A stretch of DNA of 51,847 nt, from assembly GCA_021801465.1 (NCBI GenBank), contig JAJYXY010000146.1, forward strand, positions 1-51,847, written 5' to 3'. The notes under the pieces are model-generated. The model did not search any database. It was given only the letters and a program-made list of their open reading frames with translations, and was not told the DNA's origin. Below, one piece after another: positions 26,854 through 35,817 of the stretch (positions within the stretch are counted from its first letter, which is position 1; each line of letters opens with the position of its first letter). This stretch comes from Pseudomonadota bacterium (GTDB lineage: Bacteria; Pseudomonadota; Alphaproteobacteria; Acetobacterales; Acetobacteraceae). Made by a program: the position numbers and the translations under genes.

Positions 26854-28095
26854 ATGGGAGATTATATCTCGGTAACCGGCAGCGACGGCGCGGCGTTTCA
26901 AGCCTATCGCGCCGTGCCGCGTGCGGGGTCGGGGCCGGTGGTCGTGCTGCTCCAGGAAATTTTCGGCGTCAACGCCCATATGCGTGAGGTCGCCGATTTC
27001 TACGCCGAGGAAGGCTATGTCGTGCTCGCGCCCGACCTCTTCCGCCAGTTCGCGCCGGGCATCGAGCTTGGATACGACGAGGCGGGACTGAGCCAAGCCT
27101 TCGCCTATTACGAGAAATTCGATATCGCGCGCGCGGTTGCCGATATCGAGGCGACTGTCCGCCTTGCGCGCACGCTGCCCGAGGCGCGCGGCGTGGGCGG
27201 CAAGCCGCAGGTCGCGGCCCTCGGTTTTTGCCTCGGCGGCAAGCTCGCCTATCTCGCCGCGGCAAAGGCGGGGGTTGACGCCGCGGTTTCCTATTATGGC
27301 GTCGGGATCGAAAAATCTCTGTCCGAGTCAGCGAAAATAACCTGCCCGATGGTGCTCCACTTCGCCGGCCACGACCGCTTCACCCCGCCCGCCGTGATCG
27401 AGACGATCCGCACCCATTTCGCCTCTCGGCCCGAGATCGAGATTTTTCTCTATCCCGACGCTGATCACGCGTTCAACCGCCCCGGCGCGCATTTCCACAA
27501 ACCCTCCGCCCTGATGGCGCACACGCGCACGCTCGCCTTGCTCCGCCGCGTGATGGGCCCGCGTTATGATCTCTCGGCGCTATGGGACAAGCATTGCGAG
27601 TATGAGTTCGCGACCCGCGACGTCGATGCAACCATGTCGACCATGGTCGCCGAGCCCTATGTCAACCATATCCCGACCATGACCGGCGGCTACGGCCATC
27701 GCGATCTCCATCGGTTTTATAAAAATCATTTCGTTTTCAGCAATCCCGACGACACCAGGCTGGTGCCGATCTCACGCACCATCGGCGTCGATCGCGTGGT
27801 CGACGAGATGCTGTTCTGCTTCACCCACGACCGCGAGATCGACTGGATGCTCCCTGGCATCGCGCCAACCGGGAAATATGTTGAAGTGCCGCTGATCGCG
27901 ATCGTCAATTTTCGCGGCGATCGGCTCTATAACGAGCACATCTATTGGGATCAGGCCTCGGTCTTGGTGCAGATCGGCCTTCTCGATCCGAAAACGACGC
28001 CGGCCGTCGCCGGCGCCGAAACGGGGCGGAAATTGCTCGACCCCTCGCTGCCATCAAACACGCTGATGCCGAATTGGGCGAAATCGGCGCCTTGA
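26854..28095 (+). CDS. Dienelactone hydrolase fused to a SnoaL-like domain
   Basis: A 413-aa two-domain protein. Residues 1 to about 235 are a dienelactone hydrolase with Glu35 in LLQEIFGVN, nucleophile Cys126 in GFCLGG, Asp174 in GHDRFTPP and His205 in DADHAFNRPG, so the triad is intact. From about residue 240 a second domain (ALWDKHCEYEFATRDVDATM, FYKNHFVFSNPDD, VDEMLFCFTHDREIDWMLPG) looks like a SnoaL/NTF2-type ester-binding fold. The start at 26854 follows GGGAGGGG. The substrate is unknown; the position after the PHA genes is suggestive only. A hairpin repeat lies just downstream. Confidence 0.87.
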   Translation: MGDYISVTGSDGAAFQAYRAVPRAGSGPVVVLLQEIFGVNAHMREVADFYAEEGYVVLAPDLFRQFAPGIELGYDEAGLSQAFAYYEKFDIARAVADIEATVRLARTLPEARGVGGKPQVAALGFCLGGKLAYLAAAKAGVDAAVSYYGVGIEKSLSESAKITCPMVLHFAGHDRFTPPAVIETIRTHFASRPEIEIFLYPDADHAFNRPGAHFHKPSALMAHTRTLALLRRVMGPRYDLSALWDKHCEYEFATRDVDATMSTMVAEPYVNHIPTMTGGYGHRDLHRFYKNHFVFSNPDDTRLVPISRTIGVDRVVDEMLFCFTHDREIDWMLPGIAPTGKYVEVPLIAIVNFRGDRLYNEHIYWDQASVLVQIGLLDPKTTPAVAGAETGRKLLDPSLPSNTLMPNWAKSAP

Positions 28096-28110
28096 AAAAG
28101 CCAAGGAAAT

Positions 28111-28141
28111 GGTTCTTTTTAAAAAAAGAACCAAAAACTTT
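28111..28141 (+). repeat. Dispersed hairpin repeat, copy 3
   Basis: Arms GGTTCTTTTT (28111-28120) and AAAAAGAACC (28123-28132) are followed by AAAAACTTTA and a CCG-rich tail. It starts 16 bp after the stop of the dienelactone hydrolase fusion, in the gap to the convergent EthD gene. Confidence 0.8.
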
Positions 28142-28218
28142 ATCCGTCGGTCGCCCGAAAACGTTACGTGGGTGTTTTTAACGCCGATCTGTCGCTCGCG
28201 GATCTTGCGACCGCAGCG

Positions 28219-28530
28219 CTACGACCTCAGGGCGCTGATCTGCATCATCGGCGTGATGTCGGTGTAGTTCGGGACATCAGCCATGATTTCCTTCGCGTGC
28301 GGGTGAAAGGCCGCTTGGAAGGATTCCACGCTGTCGAAATAGAGGTGCGCTGCACCGACAAAAGGGGGAGGTGCGCCCGGCGCGCCGCCCGCCATACCTT
28401 CGTCGATTTCGGTTTTCTTGAGCGCCGCGCCAAGCTTGTCCCGCACCATCGGAATATGCTTGCTCGCGTAATAAGTCATGTCGAAACGCTTGTTTTCGCC
28501 ATGCGGATAAAGAACACTGACCTTGATCAT
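28219..28530 (-). CDS. EthD-family protein
   Basis: A 103-aa ferredoxin-like (dimeric alpha/beta-barrel) protein: IKVSVLYPHGENKRFDMTYY at the start, then HIPMVRDKLGAALK, HLYFDSVESFQAAFHPHAKE and a terminal VPNYTDITPMMQI. This matches the EthD family, named for a protein needed for ether degradation but with no proven reaction. It stands alone between two convergent or unrelated genes. Confidence 0.88.
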   Translation of the reverse strand: MIKVSVLYPHGENKRFDMTYYASKHIPMVRDKLGAALKKTEIDEGMAGGAPGAPPPFVGAAHLYFDSVESFQAAFHPHAKEIMADVPNYTDITPMMQISALRS

Positions 28531-28605
28531 CCTAGACCTCCCTTGTTTTTCGAGAAAGCCTAGCTAATCACGGCCCGGAAAACTCGGCAAGTCCCACGCG
28601 GGGCC

Positions 28606-29478
28606 TCAGCAATGATGCGGTGCCGCGAGCTTGAATTCATCGAGCTTGCCACGCATCACGAAGTCGCCAAAATCCATGCGCAGATCATCGGCGACGCCAT
28701 TCTCCCAATAATGCATGCTGACTTCGTAATCCGGCTCGGAGGCGTCGGGTGTGCGGTCGAAAAACGCGACATGCACATACCCACCCGGCAAGGCCGCGAG
28801 CGCCGCGATGCGAAATGGCGCCGGCTTGGTGTGCCAGGAGGTGATCACCACCGAGGTATCCTGCGCCCCAGTATCGCCCGTGCCGTCAAAAAGCGGCAGG
28901 CTAAGCACCTTCTTGCCCTGCTCAGCCGCGGCGATGATGGTCGCCGTGTGCCACATCGGGAACAGCGTGCCCATCGGAAGTTTTTGTACATTGGGCTTGG
29001 GCAAGGCATAGCGAACCTCACCGCTGCCACCAGGGCGATCGACGGACGCCTCACCCGAGGTCACCTCGGTGGTGGCGGTGTCGGTCGTCTGGCGCATCCG
29101 AAAACGCATCTTGAGACCGTCTTTCGACTCCCATGTGGCATAATCGGAGACCATGCGCACATCCTGGCTGTCGCGATTGGTGACGATCATGTCAAGACGC
29201 TGCTGCACCGCCCAGCCATCGCAGGCATCCATCACCTCGTAGCTCATCGTGCCGCTCGCCGCGACGACATCGCCGGCATGCGTGTCATCGAGGGAAAGCT
29301 TGTAAAATGCCCGGTGGGCGGCAAGGCCCGAGGCGATCTTGGCCGCGGTCGGGTCGCTCGCATGGAGACCTGGGCTGTCGGCGACGGGCAATAGCACCCC
29401 AGGCGGCTCGCTAAAGCCGGCCCGCGGTGGCACGGTCAGACAAAAAACGGCCAAGCCGGCCAAGAGCCAAGATTTCAT
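28606..29478 (-). CDS. EipB-like periplasmic protein (DUF1849)
   Basis: A 290-aa secreted protein. The start MKSWLLAGLAVFCLTVPP is a signal peptide. The mature chain shows the DUF1849 pattern with SYEVMDACDGWAVQQRLDM, then TWESKDGLKMRFRMRQ, GTLFPMWHTATIIAAA and SMHYWENGVADDLRMDFGDF. The conserved pair of cysteines (in DACDGW and the last residue HHC) fits the disulfide described for EipB, an envelope-integrity protein of Brucella. The ATG at 29478 is preceded by GGAGTG. Expected location is the periplasm; it lies downstream of aspS on the same strand. Confidence 0.87.
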   Translation of the reverse strand: MKSWLLAGLAVFCLTVPPRAGFSEPPGVLLPVADSPGLHASDPTAAKIASGLAAHRAFYKLSLDDTHAGDVVAASGTMSYEVMDACDGWAVQQRLDMIVTNRDSQDVRMVSDYATWESKDGLKMRFRMRQTTDTATTEVTSGEASVDRPGGSGEVRYALPKPNVQKLPMGTLFPMWHTATIIAAAEQGKKVLSLPLFDGTGDTGAQDTSVVITSWHTKPAPFRIAALAALPGGYVHVAFFDRTPDASEPDYEVSMHYWENGVADDLRMDFGDFVMRGKLDEFKLAAPHHC

Positions 29479-29558
29479 TCGCGTGGCACTCCAACGACGA
29501 TTGCTTGACATTAGGGGTCTCGCAGCCCGTTCGCCAGCCACCGAAGGGCGGGAATTTC

Positions 29559-31346
29559 TCACGTCGCGGGTTTTTGCGGCGGCAGATCGAGCCGGAGCGA
29601 CAATTCGCGCAGCCGCGCCGGCGCCACTTCGGCCGGCGCGCCCATCATCAGATCCTCGCCCTGCTGGTTGAGCGGGAACAGGATGACCTCGCGGATATTG
29701 GGCTCGTCGGCGAGCAGCATGACGATGCGGTCGATCCCCGGCGCCGCCCCGCCATGCGGCGGCGCGCCATAGCGGAAGGCGTTGAGCATGCCGCCGAACC
29801 GCGCCTCCACCACATCCGCGCCGTAGCCCGCGATCGCGAAGGCCTTGAGCATGATATCGGCGCGATGGTTGCGGATCGCGCCCGACGACAGCTCGATGCC
29901 GTTGCAGACGATATCGTATTGATAGGCCTTGATCGTCAGCGGATCCGCGTTCTCCAGCGCGGCAAGCCCGCCTTGCGGCATGCTGAACGGGTTGTGGCTG
30001 AAATCGATCTCGCCGGTCTCTTCATTGCGCTCATACATCGGGAAATCGGTGATCCAGCAGAAGCGAAAGGCGCTTTTCTCGCAGAGATCGAGTTCGCCGC
30101 CGAGGCGCGTGCGCACTTGGCCGGCGAATTTTTCCGTCTCCGCCCGGCTGCCTGCGGCAAAAAATACCGCATCCCCGGCGCCCGCGCCGCAGGCGAGGCG
30201 GATTGCCTCGGCGCGCTCGGGCTCGAGATTGCGTGCGATCGGCCCCTTGGCGCCATCGGCCTCGAACACGAGATAGCCGAGCCCGCCGGCGCCCTCGGCG
30301 CGCGCCCACTCGTTCAATTTATCGTAGAACGAGCGCGGCCGCGCCGCCGCCCCCGGCGCGGTAATGGCGCGCACGATGCCGCCTTGCGCCGCGATCTTGG
30401 CAAACAAGCCGAACCCGGAGCCGGCAAACGCGGCCGTGACGTCCTGGATCCGCAGCGGATTGCGCAAATCGGGCTTATCGGAGCCAAACGCGAGCAGCGC
30501 CTCGTCATAGGGGATGCGCGGAAACGGCGCCGGCGTAACTGCGCGGCCGGCGGCGAACTCTTCGAAGACGCCAGCGATCACCGGCTCGATCGCGGCGAAC
30601 ACGTCCTCTTGCGTGACAAAGCTCATCTCGAAATCGAGCTGATAGAACTCGCCCGGAGAGCGGTCGGCGCGCGAGGCTTCATCGCGGAAACAGGGCGCGA
30701 TCTGAAAATAGCGATCGAAGCCGGCAACCATGCAGAGCTGCTTGAATTGCTGCGGCGCCTGCGGCAGCGCGTAGAATTTGCCGGGATGCAGCCGCGCCGG
30801 CACCAAAAAGTCGCGCGCGCCCTCGGGCGATGAGGCGGTGAGGATCGGGGTCTGGAACTCGGTGAAGCCGCGTTCGATCATCCGCCGGCGGATCGAGGTG
30901 ATGACCTGGCTCCTGAGCAAGATGTTGCGATGGACGCGCTCGCGCCGCAGATCGAGGAACCGATATTTGAGGCGGAGGTCATCCGGATATTGCCCATCCC
31001 CGGCGACCTGGATCGGCAGCACATCGGCGGCCGATTGCACCTCGAGCGCCTCGACCCGAAGCTCGATCGCGCCGGTCGCGAGCTTCGGGTTGACCGTGCC
31101 CGGCGCGCGCGCCACCACCTCGCCGGTGACGGTGATCACGCTCTCGACCCGCAGCCGCTCGGCCTCGGCGAAGACCGGGCTATCTTGCGCGATGACGCAT
31201 TGCGTCAGGCCGAAATGGTCACGGAGATCGAGGAATAAGAGGCCGCCATGGTCGCGCTTGGCATGCACCCAGCCGGAGAGCCGTGCGACCTCGCCGATAT
31301 GGCTCGTGCTGAGTTCGGCGCAGTGATGGGTGCGGTAGGCGTGCAT
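29559..31346 (-). CDS. aspS: Aspartate-tRNA ligase
   Basis: A 595-aa class IIb synthetase of bacterial length, including the GAD insertion. It starts [18 protein letters not shown], with an OB-fold anticodon-binding domain ([20 protein letters not shown]). Class II motif 2 and its neighbours include [21 protein letters not shown], and motif 3 is [19 protein letters not shown]. It charges tRNA-Asp. The ATG at 31346 was chosen because the 29 residues before it are not conserved-looking. It is divergent from rnd, with a 151-bp gap. Confidence 0.96.
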   Translation of the reverse strand: MHAYRTHHCAELSTSHIGEVARLSGWVHAKRDHGGLLFLDLRDHFGLTQCVIAQDSPVFAEAERLRVESVITVTGEVVARAPGTVNPKLATGAIELRVEALEVQSAADVLPIQVAGDGQYPDDLRLKYRFLDLRRERVHRNILLRSQVITSIRRRMIERGFTEFQTPILTASSPEGARDFLVPARLHPGKFYALPQAPQQFKQLCMVAGFDRYFQIAPCFRDEASRADRSPGEFYQLDFEMSFVTQEDVFAAIEPVIAGVFEEFAAGRAVTPAPFPRIPYDEALLAFGSDKPDLRNPLRIQDVTAAFAGSGFGLFAKIAAQGGIVRAITAPGAAARPRSFYDKLNEWARAEGAGGLGYLVFEADGAKGPIARNLEPERAEAIRLACGAGAGDAVFFAAGSRAETEKFAGQVRTRLGGELDLCEKSAFRFCWITDFPMYERNEETGEIDFSHNPFSMPQGGLAALENADPLTIKAYQYDIVCNGIELSSGAIRNHRADIMLKAFAIAGYGADVVEARFGGMLNAFRYGAPPHGGAAPGIDRIVMLLADEPNIREVILFPLNQQGEDLMMGAPAEVAPARLRELSLRLDLPPQKPAT

Positions 31347-31497
31347 CGGTTGGTCCTCGGGCAAAGGTCGGGTGGCTCCCGGAAGGCGCGCCGGGACAGG
31401 GTCGCGGCGAAAACCGCCCCCCGCGGCAAACAACGCAGCGCCCGCGCCCTGTCAAGACTGCTTCCCGAAGGCGCGTGCCTTCTGTAGAAGCAGGTGC

Positions 31498-32691
31498 ATG
31501 TCCCGCTCCCCCCGCACGAGTTTCCCCGCCCCGGCGCTGATCACCACCACCGCGGCACTCGCCGAATTCTGCGCGCGCTTGCACGCCGAGCGCTACGTGA
31601 CGGTCGATACCGAGTTCATGCGTGAGCGCACCTATTGGCCGGAACTCTGTATCGTTCAGGTCGCCGGCGCCCAAGAGGTCGCGATCATCGATGCCGAGGC
31701 CGAGGGGATCGATCTCGCGCCGCTCGGCGCGCTCCTCGCCGATCCCGCGGTGTTGAAGGTGGTGCATGCCGGGCGCCAGGATATCGAGATTTTCGTGCTC
31801 AAATTCGGCGCCGTGCCGACCCCGTTGTTCGATACGCAAATCGCCGCCATGGTTGCCGGATTCGGCGACCAGGTCGGTTATGAGGCGCTGGTCGCGGCCC
31901 TCGGCGATGGCCAGATCGATAAGTCACACCGCTTCAGCGACTGGTCGGTGCGGCCGCTATCGCCGGCGCAGATTACCTATGCCGCCGCCGACGTCACCCA
32001 TTTGCGCACCGTCTATGAGCGCCTTGCGGCGCGGCTTGCTCGTGAGGGGCGTGAATCCTGGGTCGCTGAGGAAATGGCCGCACTCACCGATCCCGCGACC
32101 TACCGCGTCGATCCGGAAACCGCCTGGGAGCGGCTACGCTCGCGGAGTAGCAATCGCCATTTTCTGGCCATGCTGCGCGCACTCGCCGCCTGGCGTGAGC
32201 GTGAGGCGCAGCGCATCAACATCCCGCGCCCGCGCCTTTTGAAAGACGAGACGCTGATGGAAATCGCCGCGTCCGCCCCCGAAACGGCGGAGGCGCTGGC
32301 CCGCGCGCGCGGCATCTCGAAGGGTTTCGCGGAGGGGAAAACCGGCCAGAGCCTGCTCGAGGTCATCGCCGCGACCCGGGCGCTTCCCTTGTCCGCCCTG
32401 CCTGAGCCGCCGCGCGTGCGCGAAGGGCCGCGTCCGTCCCCGGGCTTGGTCGCGCTCTTGAAAGTGCTGCTTGCGGCGCGCAGCGAGGAGCACAACGTCG
32501 CCCCCCGGCTCCTTGCTTCCAGCGAAGATATCGAGCGCCTCGCCGCCGAGGAGGCGCCCGACATCCCAGCCCTCCATGGCTGGCGCCGCGAGGTGTTCGG
32601 CGAGGCGGCGCTGGCGCTCAAAGCTGGGCGCGTTGCGCTCGGCACCGCGGGCAAACGCATCACCCTCGTGCCGATCACGCCGGCCGGCTGA
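31498..32691 (+). CDS. rnd: Ribonuclease D
   Basis: A 397-aa 3'-5' exoribonuclease of the DEDDy group that trims tRNA and other RNA 3' ends. The exonuclease sites are visible: VDTEF (Asp and Glu), HAGRQDIEIF (Asp) and YAAADVTHL (Tyr and Asp). An HRDC domain follows (about 210-290, RALAAWREREAQRINIPR with LKDETLMEIA). The ATG at 31498 begins MSRSPRTSFPAPAL. It is convergent with flgD, with only 16 bp between the stops. Confidence 0.94.
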   Translation: MSRSPRTSFPAPALITTTAALAEFCARLHAERYVTVDTEFMRERTYWPELCIVQVAGAQEVAIIDAEAEGIDLAPLGALLADPAVLKVVHAGRQDIEIFVLKFGAVPTPLFDTQIAAMVAGFGDQVGYEALVAALGDGQIDKSHRFSDWSVRPLSPAQITYAAADVTHLRTVYERLAARLAREGRESWVAEEMAALTDPATYRVDPETAWERLRSRSSNRHFLAMLRALAAWREREAQRINIPRPRLLKDETLMEIAASAPETAEALARARGISKGFAEGKTGQSLLEVIAATRALPLSALPEPPRVREGPRPSPGLVALLKVLLAARSEEHNVAPRLLASSEDIERLAAEEAPDIPALHGWRREVFGEAALALKAGRVALGTAGKRITLVPITPAG

Positions 32692-32707
32692 CCCCGCTCG
32701 CCGGCGG

Positions 32708-33445
32708 TCAGTTCACCACCTGCTGGACATTGCCCATGCTGGTCGAGGCCCCGCCCATCTGCAGATCGACGGTGCCGGCGGTTTGCGAGGAGACGCCGGT
32801 GACGGTGCCCTGGACGGTGAACGGCACCGCGGTCGGTGTCGCGCCGTTCGCGCCGCCATAGATCGCAACCGTATAAGCGCCGTTGGGCTCCGTCGTGCCG
32901 CTACTCGACTGGCCGTTCCAGGTCCAGGTATTCGCCCCTTGGGTTGCCTGGACCGAGTAATTATTCACCTCCTGGCCACTGGAATTATAGATCGCGATCG
33001 ACACCGGCTCGGCGGCGGTGGTGGTGAAGGTGAGGGTTGCGCTGCCATTTTGCAGCGGCAACTGGTTGGTGTTGACGTCGACGGTTTTGCCGACGATCGA
33101 GGACGCCTGCAGCATCTCGTCGCCCTGGGTGAGCTGGATCAGCTTGGTCAGGCTGCCGTTGGTGTTGATCTGCTGCTCAACCCCGGTGAACTGCACCAGC
33201 TCGCTGGTGAACTGATCGGTATTCATCGGGCTGGTTGGATTCTGGTTTTGCAGCTGGGTCATCAGCAAATTAAGAAAGTCATTGAAATTACTTGAGAGGG
33301 AAGCGAGCGAGTTGCTTCCCCCGCTGGTGCTCGAATTGGTGGCGCTGGCACTGGAGGCGGTGGCGTTAGCGGCGACCGCTTGCGCGGCGGCGGCAGCGGC
33401 GGCGGCGCTGTTGCTATTTTGCGGGGAGGAGACGCTGGCGCTCAT
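32708..33445 (-). CDS. flgD: Flagellar hook cap protein FlgD
   Basis: A 245-aa hook-capping (basal-body rod modification) protein. The N terminus is an Ala/Ser/Asn-rich low-complexity tract. The family signature follows: FNDFLNLLMTQLQNQNPTSP, NTDQFTSELVQFTGVEQQI. The C-terminal half has the FLG-Ig/tudor-like pattern (VSIAIYNSSGQEVNNY, TWTWNGQSSSG). FlgD sits at the tip of the growing hook and guides FlgE assembly. It is transcribed after fliK, 44 bp downstream, with GGAG ahead of the ATG. Confidence 0.94.
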   Translation of the reverse strand: MSASVSSPQNSNSAAAAAAAAQAVAANATASSASATNSSTSGGSNSLASLSSNFNDFLNLLMTQLQNQNPTSPMNTDQFTSELVQFTGVEQQINTNGSLTKLIQLTQGDEMLQASSIVGKTVDVNTNQLPLQNGSATLTFTTTAAEPVSIAIYNSSGQEVNNYSVQATQGANTWTWNGQSSSGTTEPNGAYTVAIYGGANGATPTAVPFTVQGTVTGVSSQTAGTVDLQMGGASTSMGNVQQVVN

Positions 33446-33489
33446 CGGGGTGACAACTCCTATCGGCGAGGTGGCGATCGGGGGGCGGG

Positions 33490-35475
33490 TCAGGCGGTGA
33501 TATCGAGGCTGGTCTTGAGCGAGGACGATGCGGCGGGCGCGATCACGCTGGCGCCAGGGTTTGTTCCCCCAGGATTTGTTCCTCCAGGGTTTGTTCCCCC
33601 TGGGCCAGCCATGGCGCGGGGCGCGCGCTGGCCGGTGGGCTGACCTCCGCCACCGTGACCCGCCGCGCCGAAGCCAGCCCCCGCAAGAAGCGCGCCAGAG
33701 CCACTGGCGGCATTGGCTTGGGTATTGGCTTGGATATTGGCTTGGGCGTTGGCGGCGGCATTGCTCTCGGCACCGGCATGGGAGAAATCGGCCCAGGATG
33801 GCGGCGCTTTGCCACCAGAATTGCCGTCGGCACCATTGCCTGCGCTGTTGGCTTGAATGCTGGCGGTGGCTTGGCCGACGCCCGCGGTCGCGGCGCTCGC
33901 GCGATGTGCGCTGCTCGCCGATGTCGGGGCGAGATGAAAGCTCAGCACGCGGCCGGCGGTTGCGACGCCGGCGCGATCGAGGGCGGCATGCAGCTGCCCC
34001 TGGTCTTGCACCAGGGCGGCAAGTGTTGCCGGGCGCTCGGCAAGAATTTGCACTTGCGCCGGCCCGGTTTTCGGCTGGACCAAGGCAATCTGCACGCGGC
34101 CGAGGCTTTCGGGATGGAGCTGCACCGTCAGCTGTGCCGCGCCATTCGTATCTTGGGCGAAGGCAGCAAGGGCGGCCGGGGCTTGGCTCGTGATCTGGCT
34201 CGTGATCTGGCTCGTGATCTGGCTGGTGATCTCGGCGCTTGCAGTGGCGGGCCTCGCCGCGGCAGTGCCCGCCGAGGCGCCGAGAGCGGTTGCCTGCGCG
34301 AGAAGGAGCGCGCTCGCCCCGCCGGCTGCGCCATTCGCTCCCGATGGCGCCGCGCCGGCTGATGATGTCGCGGTGGCGATTTTCGTCGCCCCATGCGCCG
34401 TTGCCGTCTGGGTGCTCGCCGCCGGGCTGGCCGATGCGGGCGCCGCTCCGGCGGCGTCTGGCGCATGCGCCGTGGCCCCGGCGGGTGATCCGGACGCGGT
34501 TCTGGCTTGGCCTTGCGGTGTGGCTGAAGCACTAATTGGCGGGTTGGGTGCGTTCTCGCCGATATGGCTCGGGCTTTGCGCGTTCTCATGCGGTGGCGCG
34601 ATGTTTGGCGCGGCGGTGGTTGGTGGCGGTGCGTTAGAAGCTTGGGCATCAGATGGCGGCGCGCGCGGGGCCTCTGCCGTGGCGACGATGCGCGGCTTGC
34701 GCCCGGCGGCCACATCGCCGATGGCACCGGCCTCACTCAGGGCTTGTGAGGTCGGTTGCGTCGCTTTTGGCGGTGTGGCCGCTTGCGCGGAGGAAGGCGG
34801 TGTCGGCGTCACGACGAGCGGAATCGCCGCGGGCAGCGGTGCGGACGCTGCCGCGATCGAGGGAGTGCTCGCCGGAGTCGTTTTGGCCGTGTTGTCCGCC
34901 TGTTTTTTGGCGGTGGTATCGTTCGCCGCGGTATTTCGTTTTGCGGACGCGGCGATCGAGAGGGCATTGACCGAAGGCTCTGCACCCACTGCCTCCCCCT
35001 CTAACCTCCCCAATGGGGCTTCCAATGGGGCTCCCAATGGGGCTCCCAATGGGGCTTCCTGTGAGGCTTCCTGTGGGGCGGAAGCTTCGGGAGGGGCAGG
35101 TCGTGAGGCGTTGGCCGGAGGATTGGACGGCGCTTCCGTTATTTTCGGGGCGGCCGCTTGCGTGGTGAGCGCGGCAGTTTTTGCCGCCGGCGGGGGGAGC
35201 ATATTTTGCTCCCCGGTAAGCTTGGCATCTTGGCTCGGAACGCTCGTCTTGAGCGTGACCTGTTTTGCCAAGGGGAGGGCCGCTATTTGCGCCTGTTTTA
35301 GGTGGCTTACGAAATTCGCTGGTGCCGCGTCCGTCTCCGTCCCACGCGCAGCAGCGGTAAGCGTCGCCAGAGCGGCCGCGGCAGGCGGCGCGCTGGCGTT
35401 GCTCGCTGTGACCACCGCGCCAGAGGGCAGTGGGAGCGTTGGCAGGGAAGACAAGAGCGTGGCAGCCGGCGGCAT
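33490..35475 (-). CDS. fliK: Flagellar hook-length control protein FliK
   Basis: A 661-aa Ala/Pro/Thr-rich protein whose conserved C-terminal domain has LTVQLHPESLGRVQIALVQP, then VQILAERPATLAALVQDQGQL and HAALDRAGV. That is the FliK switch domain which changes export specificity when the hook is complete. The long N-terminal part is the disordered ruler. Four in-frame tandem repeat tracts lie in it. The ATG at 35475 (AAAGGG upstream) was chosen because a sigma-54-type promoter lies 50-64 bp before it. Longer in-frame starts (35562, 35652) would lie upstream of that promoter. Confidence 0.88.
   Translation of the reverse strand: MPPAATLLSSLPTLPLPSGAVVTASNASAPPAAAALATLTAAARGTETDAAPANFVSHLKQAQIAALPLAKQVTLKTSVPSQDAKLTGEQNMLPPPAAKTAALTTQAAAPKITEAPSNPPANASRPAPPEASAPQEASQEAPLGAPLGAPLEAPLGRLEGEAVGAEPSVNALSIAASAKRNTAANDTTAKKQADNTAKTTPASTPSIAAASAPLPAAIPLVVTPTPPSSAQAATPPKATQPTSQALSEAGAIGDVAAGRKPRIVATAEAPRAPPSDAQASNAPPPTTAAPNIAPPHENAQSPSHIGENAPNPPISASATPQGQARTASGSPAGATAHAPDAAGAAPASASPAASTQTATAHGATKIATATSSAGAAPSGANGAAGGASALLLAQATALGASAGTAAARPATASAEITSQITSQITSQITSQAPAALAAFAQDTNGAAQLTVQLHPESLGRVQIALVQPKTGPAQVQILAERPATLAALVQDQGQLHAALDRAGVATAGRVLSFHLAPTSASSAHRASAATAGVGQATASIQANSAGNGADGNSGGKAPPSWADFSHAGAESNAAANAQANIQANTQANAASGSGALLAGAGFGAAGHGGGGQPTGQRAPRAMAGPGGTNPGGTNPGGTNPGASVIAPAASSSLKTSLDITA
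33554..33598. repeat. fliK minisatellite 1: 3 x 15 bp
   Basis: Three 15-bp units of the type CCAGG(G/A)TTTGTTCC(C/T) encode a repeated NPGGT in the FliK C-terminal tail. Confidence 0.9.
33711..33758. repeat. fliK minisatellite 2: 4 x 12 bp
   Basis: Units (C/T)ATTGGCTTGG(G/A) encode QANT/QANI-type repeats, with a degenerate fourth unit. All are in frame. Confidence 0.85.
34189..34236. repeat. fliK minisatellite 3: 4 x 12 bp
   Basis: Three perfect units CGTGATCTGGCT plus one degenerate copy encode repeats of TSQI in FliK. Confidence 0.92.
35009..35080. repeat. fliK minisatellite 4: 6 x 12 bp
   Basis: Four near-perfect units (C/T)CCAATGGGGCT and two degenerate ones encode APLG repeats and then QEAS-like residues. 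Confidence 0.9.
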
Positions 35476-35524
35476 GCGAAGACCCTTTCGCGCTGGCCGA
35501 ATGGGCGCAGCTACCAACCTCAAC

Positions 35525-35539
35525 GCAAATCCCGGGCCA
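35525..35539 (-). promoter_or_regulatory. Sigma-54-type promoter for fliK-flgD
   Basis: On the minus strand TGGCCCGGGATTTGC has GG and GC elements at the exact -24/-12 spacing (11 bp from second G to G) and a perfect TTGC. It departs from TGGCACG-N4-TTGC only at one base. Predicted transcription begins about 38 bases before the fliK ATG at 35475. Confidence 0.62.
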
Positions 35540-35585
35540 AGTGCCGCACGCGGTGAAACCATCGCAAAAAGCCGGGAAACGGGCT

Positions 35586-35641
35586 CCCTGCCGGGACGGT
35601 TTACCGCGCACGGCAAACCTTGCCGGGTCATCCTTGCCGGG
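35586..35641. promoter_or_regulatory. Candidate shared enhancer: three CC(C/T)TGCCGGG elements
   Basis: CCCTGCCGGG (35586-35595) and two identical CCTTGCCGGG (35618-35627, 35632-35641; 14-bp period) lie between two outward-facing sigma-54-type promoters. A weaker CCTTGCTCG follows at 35654. Position and repetition suggest binding sites for an NtrC-type activator such as FlbD. The 342-bp gap 35476-35817 holds nothing else that I recognise apart from the two promoters. Confidence 0.5.
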
Positions 35642-35742
35642 CGGCGGGACATGCCTTGCTCGCCCGAGGGAAATTACTCACCCCGCCGGCAGCGGCATGG
35701 GCTTTTGCGCCTGCGTCTCGCGCTTTTGGTGGATCGCGCATC

Positions 35743-35758
35743 TGGCATGAATTCTGCT
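35743..35758 (+). promoter_or_regulatory. Sigma-54-type promoter for flgE-flgK-flgL
   Basis: TGGCATGAATTCTGCT has GG (35744-35745) and GC (35756-35757) at the exact -24/-12 spacing, close to TGGCACG-N4-TTGCT. Predicted transcription begins near 35769, about 49 bases before the flgE ATG, which has AAGGGG upstream. Confidence 0.62.
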
Positions 35759-35817
35759 TTGAACTGCCCTAGCATTCTGACCAGAGATCCCATAACGCTC
35801 GCTAAAAGGGGAAAATC

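Noticed and set aside
34189-34236. Short regular repeats as a CRISPR array
   Set aside because: Units are 12 bp, contiguous without spacers, and in frame within fliK.
35476-35652. Longer fliK starts at 35562 or 35652
   Set aside because: Both lie upstream of the predicted sigma-54 start near 35513, and the extra residues are not FliK-like.
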